DNA of 64,000 nucleotides, from contig CAWJCH010000012.1 in NCBI GenBank assembly GCA_963841205.1, positions 124,001 through 188,000 on the forward strand, in the 5' to 3' direction. A model generated the notes under the pieces. The model was not told the DNA's origin, did not search any database, and worked only from the letters and a program-made list of their open reading frames with translations. Position 1 is the first letter of the stretch; the number at the start of each line of letters is the position of its first letter. This stretch comes from CAWAWP01 sp963841205. Lineage in GTDB: Bacteria; Chloroflexota; Ktedonobacteria; Ktedonobacterales; JADMIN01. Shown piece after piece: positions 35,033 to 44,315 of the stretch. Both the position numbers and the translations under genes were made by a program.

Positions 35033-35452
35033 CTAGCCTTGGCGCACCGCCTGCGCCCGCGCGGACGCCGGGACGACCACGACGAGCATCGCCATACAGA
35101 GCGCGCTGATGATGTAGAAGAAAGCGCCCGCGATGCCGTCGAAGTGCTCGATGGCGCAGCTCAGACCGAAGATCGTCGCCCACGCGCCGAGGAAGAAGAA
35201 GAGCGCCGGCGCTCGCCGCGTGCTCCTGTCGACGACACTCCAGATGTGCGCGAGCAGCAGTGTCGGTATCGCGACGCAAAAGCCGTAGAGCGCGTTCGTG
35301 AGCCATTGATCCTTGCCGATGACTCCCTCGACCGAGATGAGAGTTACCGCCAATATTGACGTGCCGAGCAACGTCCCCACCGCAATCGGTAGCCGTTCGA
35401 TGTGAACTGAGTCATCGGCGGCGACCTTGCTATTTCCAGGATCTATGCGCAT
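35033..35452 (-). CDS. Small integral membrane protein of the PKS operon
   Basis: The start is ATG 35452 (MRIDPGNSK), with GAGGGA upstream; the longer frame from 35479 runs through this site. About 139 residues with four predicted membrane helices: LLGTSILAVTLISVEG, LTNALYGFCVAIPTLLLAHI, APALFFFLGAWATIFGLSC and AFFYIISALCMAMLVVVV. It matches no family I know. Between the PKS and methyltransferase genes it may help export or membrane insertion of the product. Confidence 0.68.
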   Translation of the reverse strand: MRIDPGNSKVAADDSVHIERLPIAVGTLLGTSILAVTLISVEGVIGKDQWLTNALYGFCVAIPTLLLAHIWSVVDRSTRRAPALFFFLGAWATIFGLSCAIEHFDGIAGAFFYIISALCMAMLVVVVPASARAQAVRQG

Positions 35453-35638
35453 CGGTCTGTCCCTCTTCCACACTGCCACGCGAGACGTTCGCTAATCACT
35501 GTACAACCCGTATGCTACACGAGGCGGTCAAGCGATCTGGTGCGACGCTCGACCTCGCCACGGATCGCCAGGGTCGCCTCGCTGCCAAACAGCGGCGGAT
35601 TGGCTGCTCACCTGGAGGAAGTAGAATTCGTCACACAC

Positions 35639-36733
35639 TCAAAATCGTAGTAAGGTGCTTTCCACTGTGAGGCCGGGTCCGAACGCCAGCATGACCCCCC
35701 ACTCGCCGGGGCGCGGACGCTTCGAGCGCAGGAGCTCGTCAAGGATCAGGAGCACCGTTGCCGAGGAGCAGTTGCCATGCTCGCGCAAGACCGTCCACGA
35801 TGGCGCCATCTGGTCGTCGCTCAGGCCGAGCCGATCCTGCACGACTTCGAGGATGCTCGGTCCGCCAGGGTGTACCACCCAGTGTGTGACGTCCCCAAGG
35901 TGCAACGTGTGCGGTTCCAGGAGCCGATCGACTGCGCCGCGCACCACGCGCCGGAGCGAGACGGGAACCCTCGGCGAGAGGCCCATCATGAATCCTGTAT
36001 CGCCGATGGTCCAGCTCATCTGGTCGGCGGTGGCGAAGTCGGCCTCGGAGCGGGCGTCGATGATTTGGGGTCCTTCGGCGTCATCTTGCATGCTGAGCAC
36101 CGCCGCCGCCGCCGCGTCGCCGAAGAGGGCGAACGACATCAGCATGTCGAGATCGCGGGTGGGCGCGAAGTGAAGCGCCGACAACTCCACGCTCAACAGG
36201 GCAGCGGTCGCATCTGGTCGAACCAACAGAGCATCCGCGCAGCGGCGCAAGCCCACGAGCGCGCCATAGCAGCCCATGTGGCCTACCAGGGTGCGGCGCA
36301 CGTCGCTGCGCATGCCCATGGCGCGGGCGAGAGTGATGTCGAGCCCGGGCGCGCTGTAGCCGGTGCAGGAGACGATGGTGAGGTCGGTGACATCCTGTGG
36401 TGAGCGGCCCGCGGCTGTCAGGCTGGCGGCTATTGCCTGGCGACCCAACTCGTGCGCCTCGGCCCGGTAGGTGGCCATGCGCTGGCCCGTAGTAGGAGTC
36501 TCGGCGTAGTACTGCGACAGTTCTATGATACTTTGGCGGCACTCGACGCGCGAGGCGGTAAACAGACGCTCCATCTGGTGGGCGGTCGATCTAAGCACTG
36601 CGTCCTCCTCCCACCCTTCGCCGAGCAATCGGGATTTGGCGAAGGCGAGCACGTGATCCTGCGGGATCTGGTGGGGAGGCGCGGCCGTGCCCAAGGAGAC
36701 GATGCGCGGAAATCGCGTGCGAGAAGTAACCAT
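35639..36733 (-). CDS. Type III polyketide synthase (chalcone synthase-like)
   Basis: The start is ATG 36733 (MVTSRTRFPR); the frame is open to GTG 36769 but without a ribosome site. The 364-residue homodimeric ketosynthase has the full triad: Cys123 in VSCTGYSAPGLD, His288 in HWVVHPGGPSI and Asn321 in REHGNCSSATVL, plus the ATLRAxGL-like GPG-containing end (VMLAFGPGLTVESTL). It condenses acyl starter units with malonyl-CoA. With a methyltransferase and a flavoprotein downstream, the operon resembles srsABC, so an alkylresorcinol/alkylpyrone type product is likely. Confidence 0.93.
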   Translation of the reverse strand: MVTSRTRFPRIVSLGTAAPPHQIPQDHVLAFAKSRLLGEGWEEDAVLRSTAHQMERLFTASRVECRQSIIELSQYYAETPTTGQRMATYRAEAHELGRQAIAASLTAAGRSPQDVTDLTIVSCTGYSAPGLDITLARAMGMRSDVRRTLVGHMGCYGALVGLRRCADALLVRPDATAALLSVELSALHFAPTRDLDMLMSFALFGDAAAAAVLSMQDDAEGPQIIDARSEADFATADQMSWTIGDTGFMMGLSPRVPVSLRRVVRGAVDRLLEPHTLHLGDVTHWVVHPGGPSILEVVQDRLGLSDDQMAPSWTVLREHGNCSSATVLLILDELLRSKRPRPGEWGVMLAFGPGLTVESTLLRF

Positions 36734-36955
36734 GCGTGGTCGCTCCGATTCCCGCGAGAAACGGTTCACTGAGGTTTATACGACGACACGTTGCGGCCAC
36801 TTCGCACAGGTCGCGGACGCTCCTCACCGAGCAACTGTCCCCCGTGCGCCCGCGATCTTGCCACCAACTGTATCAGGCTTGTGGAGTTTTAGTCCATGCA
36901 TTGCCCAGTCGAACGCCGATTGCTACGCCGTGACGCACCTCCGATGGCTCGCCAT

Positions 36956-36961
36956 ACTATA
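36956..36961 (-). promoter_or_regulatory. -10 box of the PKS operon promoter
   Basis: TATAGT on the minus strand (5 of 6 consensus), 222 bp upstream of the PKS ATG. There is no convincing -35; that region is filled by the 13-bp tandem repeats, which suggests an activator-dependent promoter. Confidence 0.4.
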
Positions 36962-36964
36962 CCC

Positions 36965-37003
36965 GTTGCGCATGAACGTTGCGCATGAACGTTGCGCATG
37001 AAC
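36965..37003. repeat. Three tandem 13-bp repeats upstream of the PKS operon
   Basis: GTTGCGCATGAAC occurs three times without a mismatch at 36965-36977, 36978-36990 and 36991-37003. The copies directly precede the -10 box for leftward transcription of the PKS operon and may be binding sites of a regulator that contacts RNA polymerase. They are too few and too short for a CRISPR array. Confidence 0.65.
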
Positions 37004-37690
37004 TTAGATGCGATCGTCTCCGAGATGCCTCGCATTGCCGATGACCAGTTTTGAGTGATTGCCCTCCGCTCGGGAGGCGCACCGGCGCTCGAAGTCTCCC
37101 GATGTGTGGAGGCGAACCCCGAGACCGCGAGTCTATTTCCGTTTTCTTCCGCTTTTCGATTAATTTCGCGTCGCTTATGGTGCACTGGCTGCGATATCTG
37201 CCGCGCGAAGCGGACGCGCTGCGGCGGGCGGACGCGGCGCACTGCAGGCGAGAGCGCATGTCGCGTGCCGGCCAGGAAATGCGACCTGTCGCGGGAGCGG
37301 AAATAGCGGTTATGATACGCATGGGACACAGACCTCGGGGGCGGAAGACTGACGCTCAGGGAATGGTGGAGGTTCCGAGGGGGGCAAATCTGGGGGAAAC
37401 GTCGCCTCGCTGCTGGAAGGAAACATTTGTTCTGGCGAGAGTGTACCACAATACATCCGCGATGGCAAGAAGCCGTCGCAACGTTGCGCACGATTGTGCT
37501 GACCTCGGCGGCAGGTGGGCGAGGCGCGGACAAGGTCGCAGGCGGCGGACCTTGGCTCGGGATATCCGTGTCGCCGGATTGAACTGCATCATTACATGGC
37601 GCCGGCAGCATGCGGCTAGACCTCGCCGCACGTGGTGTATGCTGTATTTCAAGCAGTCAAGAAGCGCGAGCTGGTGAGGTGGAGACGGCC
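37004..37690. other. Gene-free stretch between the PKS operon and iolB
   Basis: About 690 bp with no frame that looks coding; the longer open frames on either strand are Arg/Ser-rich and overlap each other. Apart from the repeats before it, I see no hairpin or RNA gene here. It probably holds the promoter of the rightward iolB set, which I could not place. Confidence 0.4.
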
Positions 37691-38524
37691 ATGAACGCAG
37701 GACTGTTGATCAAGGGCAAGGGCTTTCAGGAGGGACTTGCGCCGATCGCCTCCCCCTCTGACACGCCGCTGCGATGGACCACCGTTGGCCGGTTGGGCGT
37801 CGTCTCGTCGCGACCCCATACCGCCAGCACTGAGGGTGACGAGCTGGTCTTGGCGCTGCTCTCGGGGTCGCTCGCGCTGGAGGCGGACGGTCGGAGTGAG
37901 TTGATCGAAGGACGCGCAAATGCGTTCGCGGGCGGTCCGACGTTCCTCTGCATTCCTCCCCACACGGCATACGAGATCTCGGCCACCAGCGATGTGGCGG
38001 ACCTGCTCGTGGTCAGCACGCGGGCGGAGCCAGGCGAGGCCGTCGTAGCGGTGCGCCCGGCGGATGCACCGGCCCGCACGGTGGGCGCGAACAATTGGGT
38101 GCGTACGGTTTGGCCCGGAACGTCGATGACGCCGGGAACGCGACACCTGATGGTCGGCGAGACGTTGAACCCTCCGGGTGGCTGGTCGTCGTATCCTCCG
38201 CACAAGCACGATGTGGACGATCCGCCGCGCGAGGCAATCTATGAAGAGGTCTACTTCTTTCGCATACAGCCGGTGGGCGGTTTCGGCATTCAGCGCATCT
38301 ACGAACGGCGCGAGGGCGCCGACCTGCTGAATGAAGCTTTCGTGGTCGAGGACGGCGATACGGTGATCATCCCACGCGGCTATCATCCGGTCGTCGCCGC
38401 TCCGGGGTATCAGCTCAGCTACGTGTGGGCGCTGCGTGGGGAGGGTCGTCGCTACGGCGCGTGGAGCGACGATCCGGCGCACGCCTGGCTGCGCAACGTC
38501 GAGCCGCTGTTCAACGCGCACTAG
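37691..38524 (+). CDS. iolB: 5-deoxy-glucuronate isomerase IolB
   Basis: ATG 37691 has GGAG/GAGG upstream. The 277-residue two-domain cupin isomerase acts in myo-inositol catabolism. Motifs: a WTTVGRLGVV start region, FLCIPPHTAYEI, the second cupin's GGWSSYPPHKHD metal site, EEVYFFRIQPVGGFGIQRIY and IIPRGYHPVVAAPGYQLSY. No other iol genes are in the window. It is followed after 21 bp by an SDR, so the set may process several sugar acids. Confidence 0.93.
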   Translation: MNAGLLIKGKGFQEGLAPIASPSDTPLRWTTVGRLGVVSSRPHTASTEGDELVLALLSGSLALEADGRSELIEGRANAFAGGPTFLCIPPHTAYEISATSDVADLLVVSTRAEPGEAVVAVRPADAPARTVGANNWVRTVWPGTSMTPGTRHLMVGETLNPPGGWSSYPPHKHDVDDPPREAIYEEVYFFRIQPVGGFGIQRIYERREGADLLNEAFVVEDGDTVIIPRGYHPVVAAPGYQLSYVWALRGEGRRYGAWSDDPAHAWLRNVEPLFNAH

Positions 38525-38545
38525 CGTCGCCAGGGGAGAAGTACG

Positions 38546-39397
38546 ATGGGTGATCTTGCCGCGCCTCCGCTCGAGCTTGCGGCGCTATTCTCGCTGCGTG
38601 ACCGGGTGGTCGTCGTGCCGGGGGGGACGGGTGCGCTCGGTGGCGCGATGGCGCGTGGCCTTGTCGCGGCGGGGGCGCGGGCTGCGATCTTGGGACGTCG
38701 CGCGGAGGTGTGCGAGCGTGTGGCAGGAGAGCTGCGAGATAGGGGCGGCCAGGCGGTGGGCGTCACGGCCGATGTGCTGGACGTCGATTCGTTGCGGGCC
38801 GCGCTGGAGCACGTCGAGTCTGCGCTCGGACCCGTGGACGGCCTCGTTAATGCCGCGGGTGGCAACGCGCCGAGTGCGACCACTGCTCCGCCGGATCGCA
38901 CGTTCTTCGATCTCGAAACCACGGGGCTGCGGGGCGTCTTCGACCTCAACGTCATGGGAGCTATCAACGCCTGCCAGGTCTTCGGACGTAGCATGGCCGA
39001 GCGTGGCCGGGGCAGCATCGTCAATGTCGGCTCGATGTCGGCGTTGCGGCCACTCACACGCGTGCCGGCCTACGGTGCGGCAAAGGCGGCGCTGGTCAAC
39101 TTCACGCAGTGGCTGGCGGTGACGTTGGCGCAGGAATATGGCGAAGGCCTGCGAGTCAATGCGCTCGCCCCCGGCTTCTTCTCGACTGAGCAAAATCGCT
39201 TCCTGCTGAGCGACGCCGAGACCGGTGAGCCCACTCCGCGCGCGCAGGCTATCCTGGCGCACACGCCGATGCGCCGCTTCGGTTCGCCCGACGACCTGAT
39301 CGGCCCGCTGCTTTGGCTGCTCAGCCCGGCGTCGGCATTCGTCACCGGCGCGGTTATTCCCGTGGACGGCGGGTTCTCCGCATTCGCCGGCGTGTAG
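38546..39397 (+). CDS. SDR oxidoreductase, D-mannonate/fructuronate type
   Basis: The 283-residue Rossmann protein has VPGGTGALGGAMARGL (cofactor loop), VNAAGGNAPSAT, the serine in VNVGSMSALRPLTRVP and the catalytic YGAAKAAL, then NALAPGFFSTEQNRFLL and FVTGAVIPVDGGFSAF. The last two segments are typical of SDR-type mannonate oxidoreductases of the UxuB functional group. It should interconvert a hexuronate and an aldonate with NAD(P)H. It is within a sugar-acid operon with iolB and a LarA-like gene. Confidence 0.86.
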   Translation: MGDLAAPPLELAALFSLRDRVVVVPGGTGALGGAMARGLVAAGARAAILGRRAEVCERVAGELRDRGGQAVGVTADVLDVDSLRAALEHVESALGPVDGLVNAAGGNAPSATTAPPDRTFFDLETTGLRGVFDLNVMGAINACQVFGRSMAERGRGSIVNVGSMSALRPLTRVPAYGAAKAALVNFTQWLAVTLAQEYGEGLRVNALAPGFFSTEQNRFLLSDAETGEPTPRAQAILAHTPMRRFGSPDDLIGPLLWLLSPASAFVTGAVIPVDGGFSAFAGV

Positions 39398-39476
39398 GCG
39401 GCGCTCTGCTCGTGCGGCAATAGCACGGTGAACGCGGGAGAAATGTGCGCGACTGCGCGGCTGAAGGAGGCGTCGG

Positions 39477-40742
39477 ATGGTCCAGGGTGCGGGATCGCCG
39501 GAGAGTGTGCTCCCCGAAGCGACGGTCCGCGAGTTGGTGCTAGAGGCCTGCGAGTCGCTGCCGGTCACGGATCAGCGCGTCCTCGTGATCATCCCAGACG
39601 GTACGCGGACCGCGCCGATGCCGCTCTTTTTTCGACTGCTGTATCAAGCGTTGGGCGGTCGCGTATCGCGGCTCGATTATCTAATCGCGCTCGGGACGCA
39701 TCCGCCGATGAGCGAGGCGGCGATCGATCAGTTGGTGGGCGTGTCCGGCGCGGAGCGGGCCGCAGCCTACCCGAAGGTTGCCATCTATAATCACCACTGG
39801 GACGATCCCGAGGCGCTTCACGTTGCTGGGACCATCTCGCGCGACGAGGCCGCCGCGTTGACCGGGGGATTGCTCGTCGCGGACGTGAGCGTAGCGCTCA
39901 ATCGAAAGGTCTTTGAGTACGACGCGGTGCTAATCGTCGGGCCGGTGTTTCCGCACGAGGTCGCCGGTTTCTCGGGCGGCGCGAAGTACCTGTTTCCTGG
40001 CATTGCTGGCGCGGACATCATCAATTTCACGCACTGGCTTGGCGCGCTGGTGACGAGTATGGGCACGATCGGCGTCAAGGATACGCCCGTGCGGCGCGTG
40101 ATCCATCGCGCCGCTGCCTTCGTGCCGACTCCGACCACCTGCTTCGCGCTCGCGTTGCGCGGCGCAGATCTGCACGGGCTCTACATCGGCGACTATCAAG
40201 AGGCGTTCGCCGCCGCCGCCGATCTCTCAGCGCATCTGAACATCGTCACCGTGCCGCGCGCGTTCCGTCGAGTCCTCTCCGTGGCCGCGCGGCACTATGA
40301 TGACCTCTGGACTGCCGCGAAAGCGATGTACAAGACGGAGCCGGCGATCGCGGACGGCGGCGAGGTGATCATCTACGCGCCGCACATCTCGGAGATCTCG
40401 TACACACATGGCGCGCTGATCGACCGCGTGGGTTACCACGTGCGCGACTATTTTACCAAGCAACCGGAACGTTTCCGCGACGTGCCGGGTGCCATCCTCG
40501 CCCACAGCACGCATGTTAAAGGCGCTGGGACGTATGACGCAGCGACGGGAGTTGAGACGCCACGCATCACGGTCACGCTCGCCACGGCGATACCAGAGGA
40601 GCGTTGCCGGCTGGTCAATCTCGGGTACGCCGACTTCCGCTCGATCGATCCCGGCGACTGGGAGGGGCGCGAGTCCGAGGGGGTGTTGCTGGTGCCGAAC
40701 GCTGGCGAGGTACTGTATCGCGCTGCCGACCTTGCGCGTTAG
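39477..40742 (+). CDS. LarA-like nickel-pincer racemase/epimerase (DUF2088)
   Basis: The 421-residue protein shows the LarA layout: IIPDGTRTAPMP (the DxTRxxP motif, residues about 40-48), GTHPPMS, and PHEVAGFSGGAKYLFPGIAG. His160, Lys170 and His186 have the same spacing (10 and 16) as LarA His174, Lys184 and His200, with His106/107 as a counterpart of His108, so the pincer-cofactor residues are kept. LarA homologues racemise or epimerise 2-hydroxy acids. With a mannonate-type SDR next door, an aldonate 2-epimerase role is plausible. The cofactor genes larB, larC and larE are not in the window. Confidence 0.87.
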   Translation: MVQGAGSPESVLPEATVRELVLEACESLPVTDQRVLVIIPDGTRTAPMPLFFRLLYQALGGRVSRLDYLIALGTHPPMSEAAIDQLVGVSGAERAAAYPKVAIYNHHWDDPEALHVAGTISRDEAAALTGGLLVADVSVALNRKVFEYDAVLIVGPVFPHEVAGFSGGAKYLFPGIAGADIINFTHWLGALVTSMGTIGVKDTPVRRVIHRAAAFVPTPTTCFALALRGADLHGLYIGDYQEAFAAAADLSAHLNIVTVPRAFRRVLSVAARHYDDLWTAAKAMYKTEPAIADGGEVIIYAPHISEISYTHGALIDRVGYHVRDYFTKQPERFRDVPGAILAHSTHVKGAGTYDAATGVETPRITVTLATAIPEERCRLVNLGYADFRSIDPGDWEGRESEGVLLVPNAGEVLYRAADLAR

Positions 40743-40814
40743 GGATGTCCTCGGGTATCGTAGTTCATCACAACCGAGGCCGAGGCGTTCCTCTACCTAC
40801 GCGCCCTGAGATCG

Positions 40815-43256
40815 ATGAACTGCGAGCCCGCGATGCGTTTTACCGTTCCCTCAGCGTACTGTCACGAACTGACCCGAGACAGAAGCCTTGCCTTCGCCGC
40901 GGCAAGTGGCGAACGACTCACCGTTACCGCCCTGGATTCTGGCATCATGCGCGTACGATTCCTCCCCGATGGTCGCTCCCGGCTGGACAGGACGTGGATG
41001 ATCGCGGGGCGCGACGGCGATGTGCCTCGCGAGGGGCGATGCCGCGACGATCTCTCGCCCTTTACCTTGCCAGAGGCGGAGATCAGCGTCACTGGGTCGG
41101 TCGCGCGATTGCGCACGTCAGCCCTCGAGGCGCGTGTTGCACTGGCGACCGGCGCGCTGACCTGGGTGGACGCGGGATCGGGCCGCAACTTTGCCGCCGA
41201 CGCGGACTCGCGCCCGTATGCATATGACAGGGCCGGTCGGTCGGTCTTCCACTTCTTGGAGCACCGTTTCGGCGAGCACTACTTCGGATTGGGCGAGACC
41301 ACGGGGGCATTTGACAAAGCGGGTGCACGGTTCCGGTTGCAGCCGCACGACGCCGTGGGCTACGACGCCGAGTCCACGGATCCGCTCTACAAGCACATTC
41401 CGTTCTACATCACCTTCATTCCCGAAACGGGCGTCGCGTACGGCATCTTGTACGACAACCTTGCCGCGACGACATTTGACCTTGGACGAGAGCGCGACGG
41501 GTATGCCGGCGCCTATCGCTCGTACCAGGCCGACGATGGCGATGTGGACTATTATTTCCTCTACGGTCCCACGATTGAAGGCGTGACGGAGAAGCTCGCT
41601 CGACTGACGGGGTTGCCCATGCTCCCGCCGCGCTGGTCGCTCGGGTTTCTCGCTTCGGGCATGGGCTATACCGAGGATTCGCACGGGCGCCAGCGCCTGG
41701 AGGCATTCCTGGCGGACCTTGAAAGGTTCGATATCCCCTGCGATGCATTTCAACTCTCGTCAGGGTATGGTACCGATGCGGCTGGCAAGCGCTACGTGTT
41801 CGCCTGGAACGAGTCGAAAATGGGCGATCCGCTTGCCCTTTCCGAAATCTTCCACGCCGCCGGCGTGCGCCTCGCGGCCAACATCAAACCCTGTGTTCTC
41901 CTCAGCCATCCGGACTACGAAATGGTGGCAGAGCATCAGGGATTCATCCAGAAGGCTGAGGGTGATGCGCCTGAGGTCAGCTCGTTCTGGAGCGAGACCG
42001 GTTCATATGTGGATTTCACGTCGCCGGGGGGGTACGAGTGGTGGCGTGATCAGGTGCATGACAAGTTGCTGGCGAAGGGCATCGACGCCACCTGGAACGA
42101 CAACAACGAGTTCGAGATTTGGGACGATGCCGCGCACTGCGCAGGCTTCGGCGCGGAGATCCCGGTCGGCCTGGTGCGCCCGGTGCTGACACTCCTGATG
42201 TTGCGGGCTTCGCGGGATGCGCAGGCCGCTCAGTCACCTGGAACGCGGCCGTATATCATCTCGCGATCGGGCAGTCCTGGCGCACAGCGGTACGCCCAGA
42301 CGTGGTCGGGCGACAACGAGTCGTCGTGGCACACCCTCCGCTGGAACCTCCCAATGGGGCTCGGTCTTAGCCTCTCCGGCTGGCCGAACACGGGTCATGA
42401 CGTCGGCGGCTTCGTCGGCGCAAAGCCGGACCCGGAGTTATTGGTCCGGTGGGTGCAGTGCGGCGTGTTCTTTCCCCGCTTCACGATCCACTCGTGGCAG
42501 TTCGATAACTCGGCGACGGAGCCATGGATGTATCCCGAGGTTCTCCCTATCGTTCGCGACGCAATGCGGCTGCGGTACCGACTCCTGCCGTACCTGTACG
42601 CTCTCGTCGTCGAGTCGTCCCGCACGGGCCACCCAATTATGCGACCGCTCGTCTATGACTTCCCCGGCGACGCGCGCTGCCACGTTGACAGCTCGCAGTT
42701 CATGCTCGGCTCCAACCTGCTTGTCGCGCCGATTCTGGAACCGGGGGCACGGAGCCGCGATGTGTACCTACCCACTGGACGCCACTGGTACGACTTCTGG
42801 ACGGGGGCCGTGCACGAGGGCGGCGCGGTGGTGCAGGCCGACGCGCCGCTAGAGCGCATTCCACTGTTCGTGCCTGAAGGCGGCATGCTCCCGATGGGTA
42901 AACTGATGCGCAACACGGGGGCCGAGCCGGACGATCTGCGCGAAGTGCTGGTGTTTCCGCACGTCGAAGCTGGGTCCGGACGTCTCACCCTCCACGAGGA
43001 CGACGGGCTGACCACGGCATACCAGCAGGGCTCGTTCGCGGATGTGGCACTTGAGGTGCGCTCGGAGGGTGCGGCGCTCCACCTCAGTGTGAGCGCGGAG
43101 GGCGAGTTCACCCTTCCGTATCGCGAGGTCACGTGGGTGCTGCCGCAAGGCGAATTGCGCACGTTGCACCGTGTGAAGGAGATCGACGCGGACGCATCTG
43201 GGCGACGACGCGCGGTGTCGAAGGTGTCGGTGGGTCGGCAGCAGTCGGGACTTTAG
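40815..43256 (+). CDS. Glycoside hydrolase family 31 (alpha-glucosidase/alpha-xylosidase type)
   Basis: Start at ATG 40815 or 40833; neither has a strong ribosome site. The 813-residue protein has an N-terminal beta-sandwich, the (beta/alpha)8 barrel and C-terminal sandwiches. The nucleophile is Asp429 in IDATWNDNNEFEIWDD, and the acid/base is Asp500 in WSGDNESSWHTLR; SGWPNTGHDVGGF and LLPYLYAL are also typical. No signal peptide, so it acts inside the cell on imported oligosaccharides. It is in the same direction as the iolB-SDR-LarA genes and converges on a sugar kinase gene. Confidence 0.94.
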   Translation: MNCEPAMRFTVPSAYCHELTRDRSLAFAAASGERLTVTALDSGIMRVRFLPDGRSRLDRTWMIAGRDGDVPREGRCRDDLSPFTLPEAEISVTGSVARLRTSALEARVALATGALTWVDAGSGRNFAADADSRPYAYDRAGRSVFHFLEHRFGEHYFGLGETTGAFDKAGARFRLQPHDAVGYDAESTDPLYKHIPFYITFIPETGVAYGILYDNLAATTFDLGRERDGYAGAYRSYQADDGDVDYYFLYGPTIEGVTEKLARLTGLPMLPPRWSLGFLASGMGYTEDSHGRQRLEAFLADLERFDIPCDAFQLSSGYGTDAAGKRYVFAWNESKMGDPLALSEIFHAAGVRLAANIKPCVLLSHPDYEMVAEHQGFIQKAEGDAPEVSSFWSETGSYVDFTSPGGYEWWRDQVHDKLLAKGIDATWNDNNEFEIWDDAAHCAGFGAEIPVGLVRPVLTLLMLRASRDAQAAQSPGTRPYIISRSGSPGAQRYAQTWSGDNESSWHTLRWNLPMGLGLSLSGWPNTGHDVGGFVGAKPDPELLVRWVQCGVFFPRFTIHSWQFDNSATEPWMYPEVLPIVRDAMRLRYRLLPYLYALVVESSRTGHPIMRPLVYDFPGDARCHVDSSQFMLGSNLLVAPILEPGARSRDVYLPTGRHWYDFWTGAVHEGGAVVQADAPLERIPLFVPEGGMLPMGKLMRNTGAEPDDLREVLVFPHVEAGSGRLTLHEDDGLTTAYQQGSFADVALEVRSEGAALHLSVSAEGEFTLPYREVTWVLPQGELRTLHRVKEIDADASGRRRAVSKVSVGRQQSGL

Positions 43257-43271
43257 GGCCTGGGTGAGTCA

Positions 43272-44225
43272 TCATACCGTGCCACGCGCGAGGCGAAGAT
43301 CGCCGGCAGTGGGGCGGGCGCCCGGTTGCGCGACCGCGACAGCCGCCCAGCGCAGAGCGCAGTCGAGTGCTTCGTGGGGCGATCGATCCGCGATCCAGGA
43401 GCTGAGGAAGCCAGCGCAGAAGGCGTCGCCCGCACCCGTTGAGTCCACCACGGTGGCGGGTTCACATGTTTGTCGCGCGACGACCTTGCCGCGGTGAGCC
43501 ATCAGCGCGCCTTCCGCTCCCAGCTTGAGCGCAACCGAGTCGAAATTCCTACAGAGCGTGGTCGCGATGGTTTGCGGGTCGGTCATGCCGGCGAGCACGC
43601 GTCCCTCGTCGAGGTTGGGGAAGCAGAGTTCAAGGCCGTGAGTCCAGGCAAGGAACCGCTCTACTCCGGCGGCCAACAGCATCGCCTCGGAGGCAGGGTC
43701 CACCGAGACGCCCATGCTCTGCGCTCGAGCAAGACGGATAGCTGACAGCGCGACTGGGCGAGTGTCGTCCGATAGCAGGGTATAGCCTGAGATGTGCATC
43801 CACGCGCCCGGCAGGAATAGGTGCTGCGGTAGGTCGTTTAGTGACAAAGCCGCATTGGCGCCGCGTTCGGTGATCATGTTGCGCTCGCCGGAGGCTTCAA
43901 CGAGCGAGATCACGGTGCCGGTGGGGCGGGAGTCATCGAGGGCGAGGTGCGCGGTGACGCCTAACCTCTCAAGCGCTTCGCGTTGTGCGGCTCCATGCGG
44001 GTCGTCGCCGACTGCCCCGATGAAATGGACGTCGAGCTGCGGTGCGATGGCGGCGAGCCACGTCGCCTGGTTCGCGCCCGAGCCGCCGCCGTGCATGCTG
44101 ATCGCCGCAAGTGTGTCACTGCCCGAGGCGATGGGTGTTGCCAGGCGCGCGACGATGTCGGTCATGACGTCGCCGAGGATAATGACGCGCTGAGGTGCCA
44201 TCACATCGCTGGCGTTCGTGCTCAT
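43272..44225 (-). CDS. PfkB-family carbohydrate kinase
   Basis: The start is placed at ATG 44225 (MSTNASDVMAPQ) or ATG 44201; the frame is open far upstream, but that part runs through the neighbouring ISL3 element. About 317 residues. Seen: the N-terminal VIILGDVMTDIVARL, the substrate glycine motif HGGGSGANQATWLA, a CFPNLDEGRVLAG region and the PfkB signature DSTGAGDAFCAGFLSSW with the catalytic Asp. It phosphorylates a sugar or sugar acid; the neighbours suggest a KDG-like or ribokinase-type substrate. Converges with the GH31 gene. Confidence 0.9.
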   Translation of the reverse strand: MSTNASDVMAPQRVIILGDVMTDIVARLATPIASGSDTLAAISMHGGGSGANQATWLAAIAPQLDVHFIGAVGDDPHGAAQREALERLGVTAHLALDDSRPTGTVISLVEASGERNMITERGANAALSLNDLPQHLFLPGAWMHISGYTLLSDDTRPVALSAIRLARAQSMGVSVDPASEAMLLAAGVERFLAWTHGLELCFPNLDEGRVLAGMTDPQTIATTLCRNFDSVALKLGAEGALMAHRGKVVARQTCEPATVVDSTGAGDAFCAGFLSSWIADRSPHEALDCALRWAAVAVAQPGARPTAGDLRLARGTV

Positions 44226-44315
44226 GGTTGCTCGCTCTGCACTAGGTCGGAGAGGATGCCCTGTCAGGATAGCACGGCTGAGCCACCGTGATCTTGACGT
44301 GCTACCCGAGCTAAA

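Noticed and set aside
36965..37003. Possible CRISPR array or replication iterons
   Set aside because: Three 13-bp units with no spacers, no cas or replication genes; better explained as regulator sites.
36889..37611. Minus-strand 240-codon frame upstream of the PKS gene
   Set aside because: No motif, low-complexity Ser/Arg/Pro, and it runs through the tandem repeats and promoter region.
37051..37677. Plus-strand 208-codon frame before iolB
   Set aside because: Arg-rich composition, no ribosome site, overlapped by an equally long minus-strand frame; runs into the iolB start in another frame.
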